Below, piece by piece: positions 16,300 through 24,787 of a DNA stretch of 44,153 nt. The translations under genes and the position numbers were made by a program. Origin of the DNA: CAYJLC01 sp964370735 (GTDB taxonomy: Bacteria; Bacillota; Clostridia; Oscillospirales; Butyricicoccaceae); assembly GCA_964370735.1 (NCBI GenBank), contig CAYJLC010000015.1, forward strand, positions 1-44,153, given 5' to 3'. How positions within the stretch are numbered: position 1 is the stretch's first letter; every line of letters starts with the position of its first letter. The notes under the pieces are model-generated. The model was not told the DNA's origin, did no database searches, and saw only the letters and a list, made by a program, of their open reading frames with translations.

Positions 16300-16927
16300 A
16301 AATATGCTGATGTATGCAGTGACGGATAGAGCGTGGGAAAAGGGTGAATACACTTTAGAAAAGCAACTTGTCGATGCGCTAGAAGGCGGGGCTACTTGTA
16401 TTCAAATCAGAGAAAAAGATGCGAGTTTCGACGAGTTTTTAGCGATTGCAAAAAATCTTAAAGAAATTACGAAAAAATACGATGTTCCGCTTTTAATCAA
16501 CGATAACATAGACGTAGCGATAGCTTGCGACGCAGACGGAGTTCATATCGGTCAATCGGATATGGAGGCTATGAATGTTCGTAAAATCTTAGGAAAAGAT
16601 AAAATCATAGGTGTTACAGTGAAGACAGTAGCCGAAGCACAAAAGGCAGAAAAAGCCGGTGCTGACTACTTAGGCACAGGTGCTATGTTTGGCACAAAAA
16701 CTAAACTTGATGCAGGCATTATCGACCATAATTTGGTGCGAGAAATTTGTAATTCTGTGAGTATTCCGGTGGTTTCAATCGGCGGAATTACTTATGAAAA
16801 TATGGATAGTTTAGAGGGGCTTTCGCTTGATGGTGTTGCTCTTGTTTCAGAAATATTTGCAAAAGAGAATATTAAAGAACATACGAAAAAGTTATTAGAA
16901 AAATCGATAAATATATTTAAAGGCTAG
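16283..16927 (+). CDS. thiE: Thiamine-phosphate synthase ThiE
   Basis: A 214-residue TIM-barrel enzyme that joins hydroxymethylpyrimidine pyrophosphate and thiazole phosphate to thiamine phosphate. Visible motifs are YAVTDR, GGATCIQIREKD, INDNIDVA, DGVHIGQSD, GADYLGTGAMFGTKTK and VSIGGI. An ATG at 16271 is in frame, but the ATG at 16283 has a GGAG site at a good distance and is preferred. It sits inside the thiM end and four bases before thiD. Confidence 0.96.
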   Translation: MNFSSKNMLMYAVTDRAWEKGEYTLEKQLVDALEGGATCIQIREKDASFDEFLAIAKNLKEITKKYDVPLLINDNIDVAIACDADGVHIGQSDMEAMNVRKILGKDKIIGVTVKTVAEAQKAEKAGADYLGTGAMFGTKTKLDAGIIDHNLVREICNSVSIPVVSIGGITYENMDSLEGLSLDGVALVSEIFAKENIKEHTKKLLEKSINIFKG

Positions 16928-16931
16928 GTAA

Positions 16932-17720
16932 ATGATGAAAAAAGTATTAACTATTGCAGGTTCAGACTCTAGTGGTGGAGCTGGAATTCAAGCAGATATA
17001 AAAACAATTACGGTTCATGGGCATTATGCTATGAGCGTTATAACGGCACTGACAGCACAAAATACAACGGGAGTTTTTGCGATAGAAAATGCGAGCACAT
17101 CGTTTATTGAGGCACAAATTGACGCAGTTTTTTCGGATATTTTTCCAGATGCAGTTAAGATAGGGATGGTTTCAAATGCTGAGATTATCGAAATTATTGT
17201 GAAAAAACTTAAACAATATGGGGCGAAAAATATCGTTGTAGACCCTGTTATGGTGTCGACAAGCGAGTGCAAATTGTTGTCAAGCGATGCTGAAAATGCA
17301 CTTATAGAAAAACTTTTGCCGATTGGAACAATTATCACGCCGAATATCCCTGAGGCTGAAATTTTATGCAAAAAATCGATTAAAAACGAAGAAGATATGG
17401 AAAGTGCTGCAAAAGAAATTTTCAATAAAACAAAAACAGCAGTTCTTGTTAAAGGTGGGCATTTAGTGAACGATGCGTGCGACTTTTTGTATGATGGAAA
17501 CGAGGGTACTTGGTTTAAATCAGAGCGAATTTTAAACGAAAATACTCATGGGACAGGGTGCACTTTATCGTCTGCTATTGCATCAAATCTAGCTAAAGGA
17601 TTATCGATTAAAGACAGCATTAATGACGCAAAAAACTATCTAACGGGAGCGTTAAAAGCGAAGTTAAATTTAGGCAAAGGGTCAGGACCTTTGCATCATA
17701 ATTACGAAATAGAGGTGTAA
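16932..17720 (+). CDS. thiD: Hydroxymethylpyrimidine/phosphomethylpyrimidine kinase ThiD
   Basis: A 262-residue ribokinase-family enzyme that phosphorylates HMP and then HMP-P to HMP-PP. It has the start LTIAGSDSSGGAGIQADIK, then DPVMVST, TPNIPEAE, VLVKGGH and the catalytic HGTGCTLSSA. Two adjacent ATG codons at 16932 and 16935 are both possible starts. It lies in the middle of the salvage operon, one base from tenA. Confidence 0.95.
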   Translation: MMKKVLTIAGSDSSGGAGIQADIKTITVHGHYAMSVITALTAQNTTGVFAIENASTSFIEAQIDAVFSDIFPDAVKIGMVSNAEIIEIIVKKLKQYGAKNIVVDPVMVSTSECKLLSSDAENALIEKLLPIGTIITPNIPEAEILCKKSIKNEEDMESAAKEIFNKTKTAVLVKGGHLVNDACDFLYDGNEGTWFKSERILNENTHGTGCTLSSAIASNLAKGLSIKDSINDAKNYLTGALKAKLNLGKGSGPLHHNYEIEV

Positions 17721-17721
17721 A

Positions 17722-18363
17722 ATGACTACAAATAGATTATTTTTGAAAGTGAAACCTATCTGGGATAGCTATCTTTCGCACGATTTTATAAAGGGTATCG
17801 AAGATGGGTCGCTTGACAAAGAAAAGTTTAAATTTTATCAAATACAAGACTATATTTATCTTTTAGACTATGCAAAAGTTTTTGCTTTTGGAATTGTAAA
17901 AGCGAAAGACGAGCGTCTTATGAGAATATTTTCAAGACATATTTCAGCGATTATTGACACCGAAGCCGAAACGCATAGAGATTATTTTAAAGAATTTGGC
18001 ATAACAAATGCGTCAGATTATAATGCAAGCCTTACGACAGAAAGCTATACAAAATATATGCTTGCAGTAGCGTCGACAGAGGGTGTTTGCGAGATTTTAA
18101 CAGCAGTTTTAGCATGCTCTTGGAGCTATAAATACATAGCCGACAACTTAGATAAAACGAAAGATTTCGGATTTTATAAAGACTGGGTAGAAATGTATGC
18201 AAGCGAAGGCTATGCAAAAACCAACGACGAAATTATAAGTCTTGTAGACGAACTTAGCAAAGATTATACAGAAGAACAGCTACAAAATCTAGAAAAAATC
18301 ATAGAAAATTGCTCGAGATATGAATATATGTTTTGGGATATGGCGTATGATATGGTGATGTAG
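17722..18363 (+). CDS. tenA: TenA aminopyrimidine aminohydrolase (thiaminase II)
   Basis: A 213-residue helical TenA protein. The catalytic cysteine is C132 in VLACSWSYKYIA, and the paired acidic residue lies in RYEYMFWDMAY near the C-terminus. TenA hydrolyses aminopyrimidine breakdown products of thiamine to HMP, which ThiD then uses. It is one base after thiD, and its stop shares a base with the GTG of the next gene. Its co-location with a ThiXYZ-like importer fits salvage of degraded thiamine, as known for Bacillus. Confidence 0.94.
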   Translation: MTTNRLFLKVKPIWDSYLSHDFIKGIEDGSLDKEKFKFYQIQDYIYLLDYAKVFAFGIVKAKDERLMRIFSRHISAIIDTEAETHRDYFKEFGITNASDYNASLTTESYTKYMLAVASTEGVCEILTAVLACSWSYKYIADNLDKTKDFGFYKDWVEMYASEGYAKTNDEIISLVDELSKDYTEEQLQNLEKIIENCSRYEYMFWDMAYDMVM

Positions 18364-19121
18364 TGTTAGAGTTTAAAAATGTGTCGTTTAAGTATGATAT
18401 TGACGACTTTACTATGCTTGAAAATTTGAGTTTTCAGGTAAAAGACCATTCTTTTGTGTCGATTATAGGCACGTCTGGCTGTGGAAAATCTACGATTTTT
18501 AGACTTATTTCAAAGCTTGAAAAAGAAGGCAGTGGAGAGATTTTAATAAACTCAAAAAATATAAGGGAAATGACGAATTATAGCGCTTATATGCCACAAA
18601 AAGACCTGCTTTTTCCTTGGAGAACTATCGAGCAAAATGTTGGTATTCCACTTGAGATAAAGAAAGTGAAAAAAGGCGAAATTTTAAGGCAAACAGACGA
18701 AATTTTGCGTGATATGGGACTTTTCGATTATAGAAAAAGCTATCCTAAAGAACTTTCTGGGGGAATGAAACAGCGCGTTTCTTTTGCGCGAACTATTTTG
18801 ACTGGAAGTGAAATGTTGCTTTTGGACGAGCCGTTTTCGGCACTGGATAGCCTAACTCGGATTGAGCTTCAAGAATGGCTTTTAAAAGAGTGGCAAAAGC
18901 GAAAAAATACGATTATTTTCGTGACACACGATGTCGAAGAAGCGATTTTTTTAAGTGAAAAAATCTTTATAATAAAAGACCGTCCTGTCACAAAATTTGA
19001 TATGTATGATGTGCCACTTAGCTACCCTAGAAACAGAGAAGACCTTAAAAAAACAGAGATTTCCGACCTAAGAGAACATCTGATTTCTGAACTTAGACAG
19101 GAGGGAAGTTATGAAAAATAA
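18363..19121 (+). CDS. thiZ: ABC transporter ATPase ThiZ-like (pyrimidine precursor import)
   Basis: A 252-residue ABC ATPase with Walker A GTSGCGKST, Q-loop in YMPQKDLLFPW, signature LSGGMKQR, Walker B LLLDEPFSALD and the switch histidine in VTHDVEEA. It belongs to the nitrate/taurine/riboflavin-type importer group. It starts with GTG overlapping the tenA stop by one base. Together with the permease and binding protein that follow, it makes a complete importer, most likely for formylaminopyrimidine or HMP, inferred from the operon. Confidence 0.88.
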   Translation: MLEFKNVSFKYDIDDFTMLENLSFQVKDHSFVSIIGTSGCGKSTIFRLISKLEKEGSGEILINSKNIREMTNYSAYMPQKDLLFPWRTIEQNVGIPLEIKKVKKGEILRQTDEILRDMGLFDYRKSYPKELSGGMKQRVSFARTILTGSEMLLLDEPFSALDSLTRIELQEWLLKEWQKRKNTIIFVTHDVEEAIFLSEKIFIIKDRPVTKFDMYDVPLSYPRNREDLKKTEISDLREHLISELRQEGSYEK

Positions 19122-19854
19122 GTTACCTTCGATAATTTTAGCAACTACTTTGCTAGTTTTGTGGCAAGTGATAGCCATGATAATTGATGCGCATTATATC
19201 CTGCCATCGCCTATTCAAATTGTTAGGAAAATTTATGAACTTCGCGAACCATTATTTTTAGTACATCTGCCGGAAACATTGAAAATTACGATAATTGGAC
19301 TGTTTATTTCGGTGGCGCTAGGACTATTTTTAGCGACAATTATGGACTTTTTCCCAAAGGTAAAACAGGCACTTTATCCACTAATTATTGCCTCGCAAAC
19401 CATTCCGACAACGGCGATTGCACCACTTTTTATACTGTGGTTTGGCTATTCTATTTGGTCGAAAGTGCTAGTTACGATACTTATTACATTTTTTCCGATA
19501 ACAATTTCGGTTTATGATGGATTTAAAAGCTCAAAACGCGAAATGGAAGAACTAATGTTCACTTTTGGCGCAGCAAAAATGCAAATTTTCTTTAAAGTGA
19601 AAGTAAAATCGGCATTACCGAGTTTTTTTTCGGCTATTAAAATGGCAATTCCTTTAAGCATAATCGGTGCTGCTATCGGTGAATGGCTAGGTGCTCAGGC
19701 TGGTCTTGGGTATTTTAGCAAACGAATGATGACCCAGCTCGATGGTGCAGGAGTTTTTGCTCCGATTGTGATTTTAAGCATAGCCGCAATGATTTTAGTA
19801 TGGATTGTGGATATTTTAGAAAATAAATATGTAAAATGGAGAAATGAAATATGA
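19111..19854 (+). CDS. thiX: ABC transporter permease ThiX-like
   Basis: A 247-residue permease with about six membrane helices. The EAA-type coupling loop is visible around EELMFTFGAAKMQIFFKVK, followed by LPSFFSAIKMAIP. It overlaps thiZ by 11 bases and has an AGGAGG site inside that gene. Its stop region overlaps the start of the binding protein by four bases. Confidence 0.88.
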   Translation: MKNKLPSIILATTLLVLWQVIAMIIDAHYILPSPIQIVRKIYELREPLFLVHLPETLKITIIGLFISVALGLFLATIMDFFPKVKQALYPLIIASQTIPTTAIAPLFILWFGYSIWSKVLVTILITFFPITISVYDGFKSSKREMEELMFTFGAAKMQIFFKVKVKSALPSFFSAIKMAIPLSIIGAAIGEWLGAQAGLGYFSKRMMTQLDGAGVFAPIVILSIAAMILVWIVDILENKYVKWRNEI

Positions 19855-20822
19855 TAAAGAGAATTTTAGCAGTAACACTTGCTATGTGCATGCTTGCAGG
19901 TTGTTCGGCAGAAACCAAGGAAAACGAGCTTGAAACGGTGAGTATCGTTCTGGATTGGTATCCAAATGCAGTGCATTCGTTTATTTATGCTGCGATTGAA
20001 AATGGATATTATGAAGAAGAAGGAATTGAAGTCGATATTAAATTTCCAGCAAATACAACAGACCCTTTAACGCTTGTTGCAGCAGGTCAGATTGATTTGG
20101 GGATATATTATTTGCATAATATGATTTACGCTAAAGCAGAGCAAGATGTGCCGATTAAATCAATTGGAACGGTAATCCAGTCGCCGTTAGGAATATTTGC
20201 ATCGACAAGTGGGATTAAAACACCAGACGAATTAGTGGGCAAGACTTTGGGTGCATCTACAAGTGATTTAACGCTGAATATCATTGATTATGTTATGAGA
20301 AATTCAGGATATTCTTCGGACGATGTGAATGTTGTTGACGTTGGTTTTGACCTTATGAGTGCTATGACTTCAGGAACTGTCGATGCGACTTTCGGGTGTA
20401 TGTTAAACCACGAAGTACCACACCTTGAAAAAGAAGGTTTTGAAGTAGATTATTTTTTAGCGACAGAATATGGTATGCCGAATTATTACGAAATGAGCAT
20501 AGTTGTTGGCGATGAAACTTTAGAAAAGGATAAAGAAAAAATCGATGCATTTTTAAGAGCATCGAAAAAAGGTTTTGATTATGTTTTAGAAAATCAAGAA
20601 GAGGCTTTAGAGCTTATGATGACAAATCAAAATGCCGATAATTTTCCTTTGGATTTAGAAGTAGAGAGAGAAAGCCTTAATATGCTTTTACCTCTTATGC
20701 AGACAGACGAAGTTGAATTTTTAGAGCAAAATGAAGAAGTTTGGCAGGAAAACATCGACTGGATGTTTGAAAATAATATGATTTCAAAAGAAATAAAGGC
20801 AAGTGACATCGCGATTTATTAA
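19851..20822 (+). CDS. thiY: Thiamine-pyrimidine precursor binding lipoprotein ThiY-like (NMT1 fold)
   Basis: A 323-residue lipoprotein: a signal peptide ending in the lipobox LAGC with C19, then an NMT1/THI5-like domain beginning VSIVLDWYPNAVHSFIYAA, the usual opening of pyrimidine-precursor binding proteins. It feeds the ThiX-ThiZ pair upstream. Last gene of the riboswitch-controlled operon, with a strong bidirectional terminator after it. Confidence 0.9.
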   Translation: MIKRILAVTLAMCMLAGCSAETKENELETVSIVLDWYPNAVHSFIYAAIENGYYEEEGIEVDIKFPANTTDPLTLVAAGQIDLGIYYLHNMIYAKAEQDVPIKSIGTVIQSPLGIFASTSGIKTPDELVGKTLGASTSDLTLNIIDYVMRNSGYSSDDVNVVDVGFDLMSAMTSGTVDATFGCMLNHEVPHLEKEGFEVDYFLATEYGMPNYYEMSIVVGDETLEKDKEKIDAFLRASKKGFDYVLENQEEALELMMTNQNADNFPLDLEVERESLNMLLPLMQTDEVEFLEQNEEVWQENIDWMFENNMISKEIKASDIAIY

Positions 20823-20825
20823 AAT

Positions 20826-20863
20826 AAAATGCACCATCGGTTTTTCCAATGGTGCATTTTTTT
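20826..20863. terminator. Bidirectional terminator between thiY and the convergent lipoprotein gene
   Basis: A 12-bp perfect stem (20826-20837 with 20849-20860) followed by T residues on the plus strand and, on the minus strand, by TTTTATTTT. It serves both convergent transcripts, and its edge touches the minus-strand stop at 20862. Confidence 0.9.
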
Positions 20864-21938
20864 ATGCTATTTCTAATAAATAATTATTGTGGATATCGAT
20901 GCAAACGCCAGCTTGAACATAGAATGCATCGCTAGAAGGGTATACATCTTCGCCGTTATTTAATGCAGTAGAAACTTCTTCTAATGCAGATTTTAATAGT
21001 AGGTAATTTCCAGAAATATGTGTGCGAACATCTTCGGCAGTCATTGTTTGCCCACCAAAAGCATTGAACACACCTTCGTTAACATTTGCAACTAATTTTT
21101 GTTGTTCAGGGTCTTCAAGTGCAATTAAAAATGCATCGCAATTTGTATTGAAATCGTCGATTAGTGGTTGTAAATCCGCTAGAGTTACAGAAAATTCGTT
21201 TGTATCTTCGTCAAATGTTGCCCAAATTGCATCATCAATAGCGTATGCTAAGTCTAAAGTAACATTGCTATGATAAGAAATCAGCTCATTATTTGCTAGT
21301 TGCTGTTCAAGGCTTTCAGCATATACTTCTGCTTCAAGTATCTCATAAGCCGAGATGAACTCTTCTGTATTCTCTATAAAAAGAGGGTACTCAGCCATCA
21401 ATTTTGTGTGGATTTCTGACGCTTTATCATAGTCGAACGCTTCGACAGATGTTTTAGTTAATGCCATAAGTTGAAGGTCGTCTATTAGCATATACATAGC
21501 ATCACAAGCAGTTGCTGTTTTGTTTATTAATGCATCGATTGAAGGGTAGCTAGGTTCGTCAGAAGAATATTCTAAAGCAAGTGCTGGGGCTGTGCCATAG
21601 TCTGTCACTAACTCAGAATCATATTGATAAAGGTATAAAATATCGTCTTCTGTAAATTCATCTGCAATTGCAAATTCAGCGTCTGGGCTAATTAGTATAT
21701 CATAATAATACATAAAACTATCAATGCCATAAACCATTTCGTTTAATGAAGTATACGAGTTATATTTTGTGTAGTCAACAGTTTCAGGCGAAAGTCCATC
21801 TAGATTTTCTGTCGAAGTAATATCTTGGTTTTTAATACCGTCGGCAACACCGCTGATTAATTGGTCACAACCGGAAAGTGACATAAGCATAAGTACAGCC
21901 AAAGAAATAGAGGCTGATTTTTTCATTATATTTTTCAT
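20862..21938 (-). CDS. Lipoprotein of unknown function, DUF3829-like
   Basis: A 358-residue lipoprotein: a signal peptide with lipobox LSGC (C near residue 24) and then a mainly helical, acidic domain. The stretch DYTKYNSYTSLNEMV resembles the KYNxYxxLNN start of DUF3829 proteins, whose role is not known; this link is by eye. An AAAGGAG site lies seven bases before the ATG, and it has a clear promoter. No enzyme motif is seen. It stands alone between the thi operon and fba. Confidence 0.72.
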   Translation of the reverse strand: MKNIMKKSASISLAVLMLMSLSGCDQLISGVADGIKNQDITSTENLDGLSPETVDYTKYNSYTSLNEMVYGIDSFMYYYDILISPDAEFAIADEFTEDDILYLYQYDSELVTDYGTAPALALEYSSDEPSYPSIDALINKTATACDAMYMLIDDLQLMALTKTSVEAFDYDKASEIHTKLMAEYPLFIENTEEFISAYEILEAEVYAESLEQQLANNELISYHSNVTLDLAYAIDDAIWATFDEDTNEFSVTLADLQPLIDDFNTNCDAFLIALEDPEQQKLVANVNEGVFNAFGGQTMTAEDVRTHISGNYLLLKSALEEVSTALNNGEDVYPSSDAFYVQAGVCIDIHNNYLLEIA

Positions 21939-21969
21939 AAATAATCTCCTTTAAATTTTGTACTATATT

Positions 21970-21998
21970 AGTATATATGAAATGGAGCGTATTTGCAA
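21970..21998 (-). promoter_or_regulatory. Promoter of the DUF3829-like lipoprotein
   Basis: Minus strand TTGCAA (21993-21998) and TATACT (21970-21975), spacer 17 bp, about 30 bases before the start codon. Confidence 0.7.
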
Positions 21999-22078
21999 TA
22001 TTATTTGCGAGATTTTATAATTATTAAATAAACTTACAAAAAAGAAAGAGAATATGACGAAAATTTGTTGTTAATGCA

Positions 22079-22110
22079 AAAAAACAGACAAGCATAGCCT
22101 GTCTGTTTAA
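22079..22110 (-). terminator. Terminator of fba
   Basis: On the minus strand a 12-bp stem with one G-U pair (22097-22108 with 22082-22093), a three-base loop and a run of T, 12 bases after the aldolase stop. Confidence 0.92.
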
Positions 22111-22121
22111 TATATTTAAGC

Positions 22122-23051
22122 TTACGCTTTGCCGTTTGAACCTAAAACTTCTACGATTTTATGCTTAACAACAGCTTTGATTTCTTCTCTAGCTGGAGTG
22201 AAGTATTGACGTGGGTCGAAGTGGTCTGGGTGTTCAGCGAAATGACGTCTTAATGCAGCAGTCATACCTAAACGTAAGTCAGAGTCGATGTTGATTTTAC
22301 AAACAGCAGAACGAGCAGCTTGTCTTAACATATCTTCTGGGATACCGATAGCATCATCCATTTTACCACCGAATTGCTTGATTAAAGCAACGTGTGATTG
22401 AGTAACAGAAGAAGCTCCGTGAAGTACGATTGGGAACTCAGGAAGTCTTTTTGAAACTTCGTCTAAGATGTCAAAACGTAATTCTGGTTTTTGGCCTGGT
22501 TTGAATTTGAAAGCACCATGAGAAGTACCGATAGCGATAGCTAGTGAGTCAACACCAGTTTTAGCTACGAATTCTTCAACTTGAGCAGGGTCAGTGTATT
22601 GGTGTTCAGCAACGTTTACGTCGTCTTCGATACCAGCAAGTTGACCTAATTCGCCTTCAACAGTAACGCCTCTTTCATGAGCATATTCAACAACTTTTTT
22701 AGTTAAAGCGATGTTGTCTTCGAAAGAGTGGTGAGAACCATCGATCATAACTGAAGAGAAACCACCATCGATACAAGATTTACAGATTTCGAAATCAGCA
22801 CCGTGGTCTAAGTGTAAAGCGATAGGTAAATCAGTATCAGCGATAGCAGCTTCAACTAATTTTACAAGGTAGATATGCTTAGCATATTTTCTAGCACCTG
22901 AAGATACTTGAAGGATAACTGGAGCGTTTTCTTCTTTGTGAGCTTCAGTGATAGCTTGAACGATTTCCATGTTGTTTACGTTAAAAGCACCAACAGCGTA
23001 ACCTCCGTCATAAGCTTTTTTAAACATTTCTTTTGTAGAAACTAATGGCAT
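22122..23051 (-). CDS. fba: Class II fructose-1,6-bisphosphate aldolase
   Basis: A 309-residue zinc aldolase of glycolysis and gluconeogenesis, splitting fructose bisphosphate to DHAP and glyceraldehyde 3-phosphate. D82 and zinc ligand H83 lie in HLDHGADF; further ligands are in VEGELGQLAG, GTSHGAFKF and VLHGASS. The N-terminus MPLVSTKEMFKKA and the length are typical. It uses a narrow set of codons, as expected of a highly expressed gene, and has a good promoter, an AAAGGAG site and a strong terminator. A single-gene unit. Confidence 0.97.
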   Translation of the reverse strand: MPLVSTKEMFKKAYDGGYAVGAFNVNNMEIVQAITEAHKEENAPVILQVSSGARKYAKHIYLVKLVEAAIADTDLPIALHLDHGADFEICKSCIDGGFSSVMIDGSHHSFEDNIALTKKVVEYAHERGVTVEGELGQLAGIEDDVNVAEHQYTDPAQVEEFVAKTGVDSLAIAIGTSHGAFKFKPGQKPELRFDILDEVSKRLPEFPIVLHGASSVTQSHVALIKQFGGKMDDAIGIPEDMLRQAARSAVCKINIDSDLRLGMTAALRRHFAEHPDHFDPRQYFTPAREEIKAVVKHKIVEVLGSNGKA

Positions 23052-23092
23052 AATAAATTCTCCTTTAATAATAATTTTTCCATTCCGTTAAT

Positions 23093-23121
23093 ATAATAAC
23101 ATTTTTTCAAGAAAAAATCAA
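23093..23121 (-). promoter_or_regulatory. Promoter of fba
   Basis: Minus strand TTGATT (23116-23121) and TATTAT (23093-23098), spacer 17 bp, about 40 bases ahead of the start codon. Confidence 0.78.
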
Positions 23122-23220
23122 GATTTTTTGCAGTTAAACGAACCTTTATTTTTAAATGACATATAATGTTAATAACTTGTTGTAATTTTTTCCAAAAATA
23201 CGGAGTAAGGGGGCGATTTT

Positions 23221-23370
23221 ATGCATCTTTGGAAAAGACTTTTATCATTTTTTATTTTTATAGGGTTTATTTGTGGGATAATGATTGGGCTTTTGTGCCC
23301 TATTTGGATACTGGGTTGGATATTATTTTTCGGATTAATATTTTGTATGTTTAGTCATTTGATTTTTTAA
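23221..23370 (+). CDS. 49-residue hydrophobic membrane microprotein
   Basis: The sequence reads MHLWKRLLSF, then an almost unbroken run of hydrophobic residues with two likely membrane segments (about 7-25 and 28-46) joined at a cysteine-proline (C26-P27) turn, ending HLIF. A G-rich ribosome site (AAGGGGG, 23208-23214) lies six bases before the ATG. The stop codon ends exactly one base before the convergent fumarase-beta stop. An overlapping reading frame on the same strand from 23166 has no ribosome site and looks spurious. Upstream, CATATAAT at 23159-23166 could be a -10 box for a sporulation sigma factor or for sigma A, but no clear -35 is seen. Function unknown; small membrane proteins of this kind are often left unannotated. 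Confidence 0.6.
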   Translation: MHLWKRLLSFFIFIGFICGIMIGLLCPIWILGWILFFGLIFCMFSHLIF

Positions 23371-23895
23371 CTATTTGTATAATGTACCACCAGAAACATC
23401 TGTCGCAACAATAACATCAAAATTTTCAACATAGAGTTTTTTTACCGATTCGCAACCTAATTCGTGAAAACATACAACCTCAAGACTTTTAACACAGTCG
23501 GAAACTAAAGCACCCGCGCCACCGATTGCTACTAAGTACACGCAATTATGCTCGCAGATAGCGTCGTTTACATAGTCGGCACGAATGCCTTTGCCTATCA
23601 TAGCACGCATGCCTTGGGTCATCATTAAGGGCGAAAACACGTCCATTCTGCCAGAGGTAGTAGGACCACAAGAGCCGATAATTTGCCCCTCGCGATTAGG
23701 AGTTGGACCTGCATAATAGATGATAAAATCGTCATCGAAAGGCAGTTTCTCTCCTTTTTCAATCATTTCGGCAAATTTTTTGTGCGCAGAGTCCCTTGCT
23801 GTATAAATATAGCCAGTAAGAGAAACACTATCGCCAGCTTTAAGAGTTTTTACATAATCTTTTAGTTCGGTTGTTTTAATATTATACTGTTTCAT
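23371..23895 (-). CDS. Fumarate hydratase class I / tartrate dehydratase, beta subunit
   Basis: A 174-residue protein that matches the C-terminal swivelling domain of Fe-S fumarase (FumA/TtdB family): LTGYIYTARDSAHKKF, IIYYAGPTPN, GSCGPTTSGRMD and IGKGI. In the two-subunit form it partners an alpha subunit that carries the 4Fe-4S cluster to hydrate fumarate to malate. No alpha gene is next to it or anywhere in this window. The frame extends upstream into the DivIVA-like gene, but the ATG at 23895 gives the normal N-terminus; it overlaps the preceding gene by 14 bases and has only a weak GAAGA ribosome site, so it is probably translationally coupled to that gene. Confidence 0.86.
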   Translation of the reverse strand: MKQYNIKTTELKDYVKTLKAGDSVSLTGYIYTARDSAHKKFAEMIEKGEKLPFDDDFIIYYAGPTPNREGQIIGSCGPTTSGRMDVFSPLMMTQGMRAMIGKGIRADYVNDAICEHNCVYLVAIGGAGALVSDCVKSLEVVCFHELGCESVKKLYVENFDVIVATDVSGGTLYK

Positions 23896-24697
23896 AATTA
23901 TCTTCTTCGACATCCAATGTGATAAATTCCAATAAACGTTCTTTAACAGCTTTATTTGCTTTAAAAACTGCCATGATATCGTCATTAATGCTTTCGATAT
24001 TAGTAATAGCATTTTCAGAAAGTGTAGCGATTTCTTCTTCTAATCTTTGTAGTTTAGATTCATAACTACGCTCTTGAATAGAATATTCTTCGCGTGCCTT
24101 TGCTAAAACTTCTTCAGATTTAACTTTAACTTCATCCATCATGCTAGAAGCTTCTTCTTTTGCAGATTCAGTGATTTTTTTTGCACGAATTCTAGCATCA
24201 AGCTCAAGTTTGATGATAGTTTCTTTAATATCAGTGATTTCTTCGCTTTTAGATTTAAGCTCATTATTTTCAGCAATAAGTGCTAGGTTTTTTGCTTTTT
24301 CATCTTCAAGCTGTTTTTTTAGTGCAAGAATTTCTTCGTTTTCTCGGTCTATAATATTTTCTTTATACGCTTTTGCATTTTCGTTTTTAATATTTTCGAT
24401 TTCAAGCTTTGAATTTGCAAGTTCTAAAGTTAAAGTATCAGTTTCTTTAGTAAGTTCGATGTTTTTTTGAGTTAATTCTGTCGAAGAAACAATGTATTTA
24501 TCTAGGTCAGCAATATCATATTTTGCTAATATTTCTTCAAAACCTTTCACTTTTTTATCCAAAGTTACTTTATCAAGGATATATTTTTCTTCTGCCTCTT
24601 TAAACCTAAATTGCATTTTTTCGATATATTCGGCAACATCGTCTTTATGAAATCCTCCAAAAGAAACAACGCGAAACATATTTTTACCATCCGACAT
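23882..24697 (-). CDS. DivIVA-like coiled-coil protein
   Basis: A 271-residue protein. The N-terminus FRVVSFGGFHKDDVAEYIEKM resembles the DivIVA membrane-curvature-binding domain, followed by two long coiled-coil stretches (about residues 28-55 and 75-215) rich in E, K and L, and an acidic tail. DivIVA/GpsB-type proteins mark cell poles and division sites in Gram-positive bacteria. The exact role here, whether septum placement, polar growth or another scaffold, is not readable. It has a GGAGGT site and its own promoter, and it overlaps the fumarase beta gene by 14 bases. Confidence 0.82.
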   Translation of the reverse strand: MSDGKNMFRVVSFGGFHKDDVAEYIEKMQFRFKEAEEKYILDKVTLDKKVKGFEEILAKYDIADLDKYIVSSTELTQKNIELTKETDTLTLELANSKLEIENIKNENAKAYKENIIDRENEEILALKKQLEDEKAKNLALIAENNELKSKSEEITDIKETIIKLELDARIRAKKITESAKEEASSMMDEVKVKSEEVLAKAREEYSIQERSYESKLQRLEEEIATLSENAITNIESINDDIMAVFKANKAVKERLLEFITLDVEEDNYETV

Positions 24698-24724
24698 TAA
24701 TAATACCTCCGTTTTTTTAATTAT

Positions 24725-24753
24725 ATTTTAACATTTTTAGACAAAAAAAACAA
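24725..24753 (-). promoter_or_regulatory. Promoter of the DivIVA-like gene
   Basis: Minus strand TTGTTT (24748-24753) and TAAAAT (24725-24730), spacer 17 bp. Confidence 0.65.
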
Positions 24754-24787
24754 GTGTAAAAATATAATTATTTAATTTGGAAAAAAA

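Noticed and set aside
23166..23354. A 62-codon frame on the plus strand overlapping the 49-residue protein
   Set aside because: No ribosome site and no recognisable pattern; the other frame has both a ribosome site and a coherent hydrophobic product.
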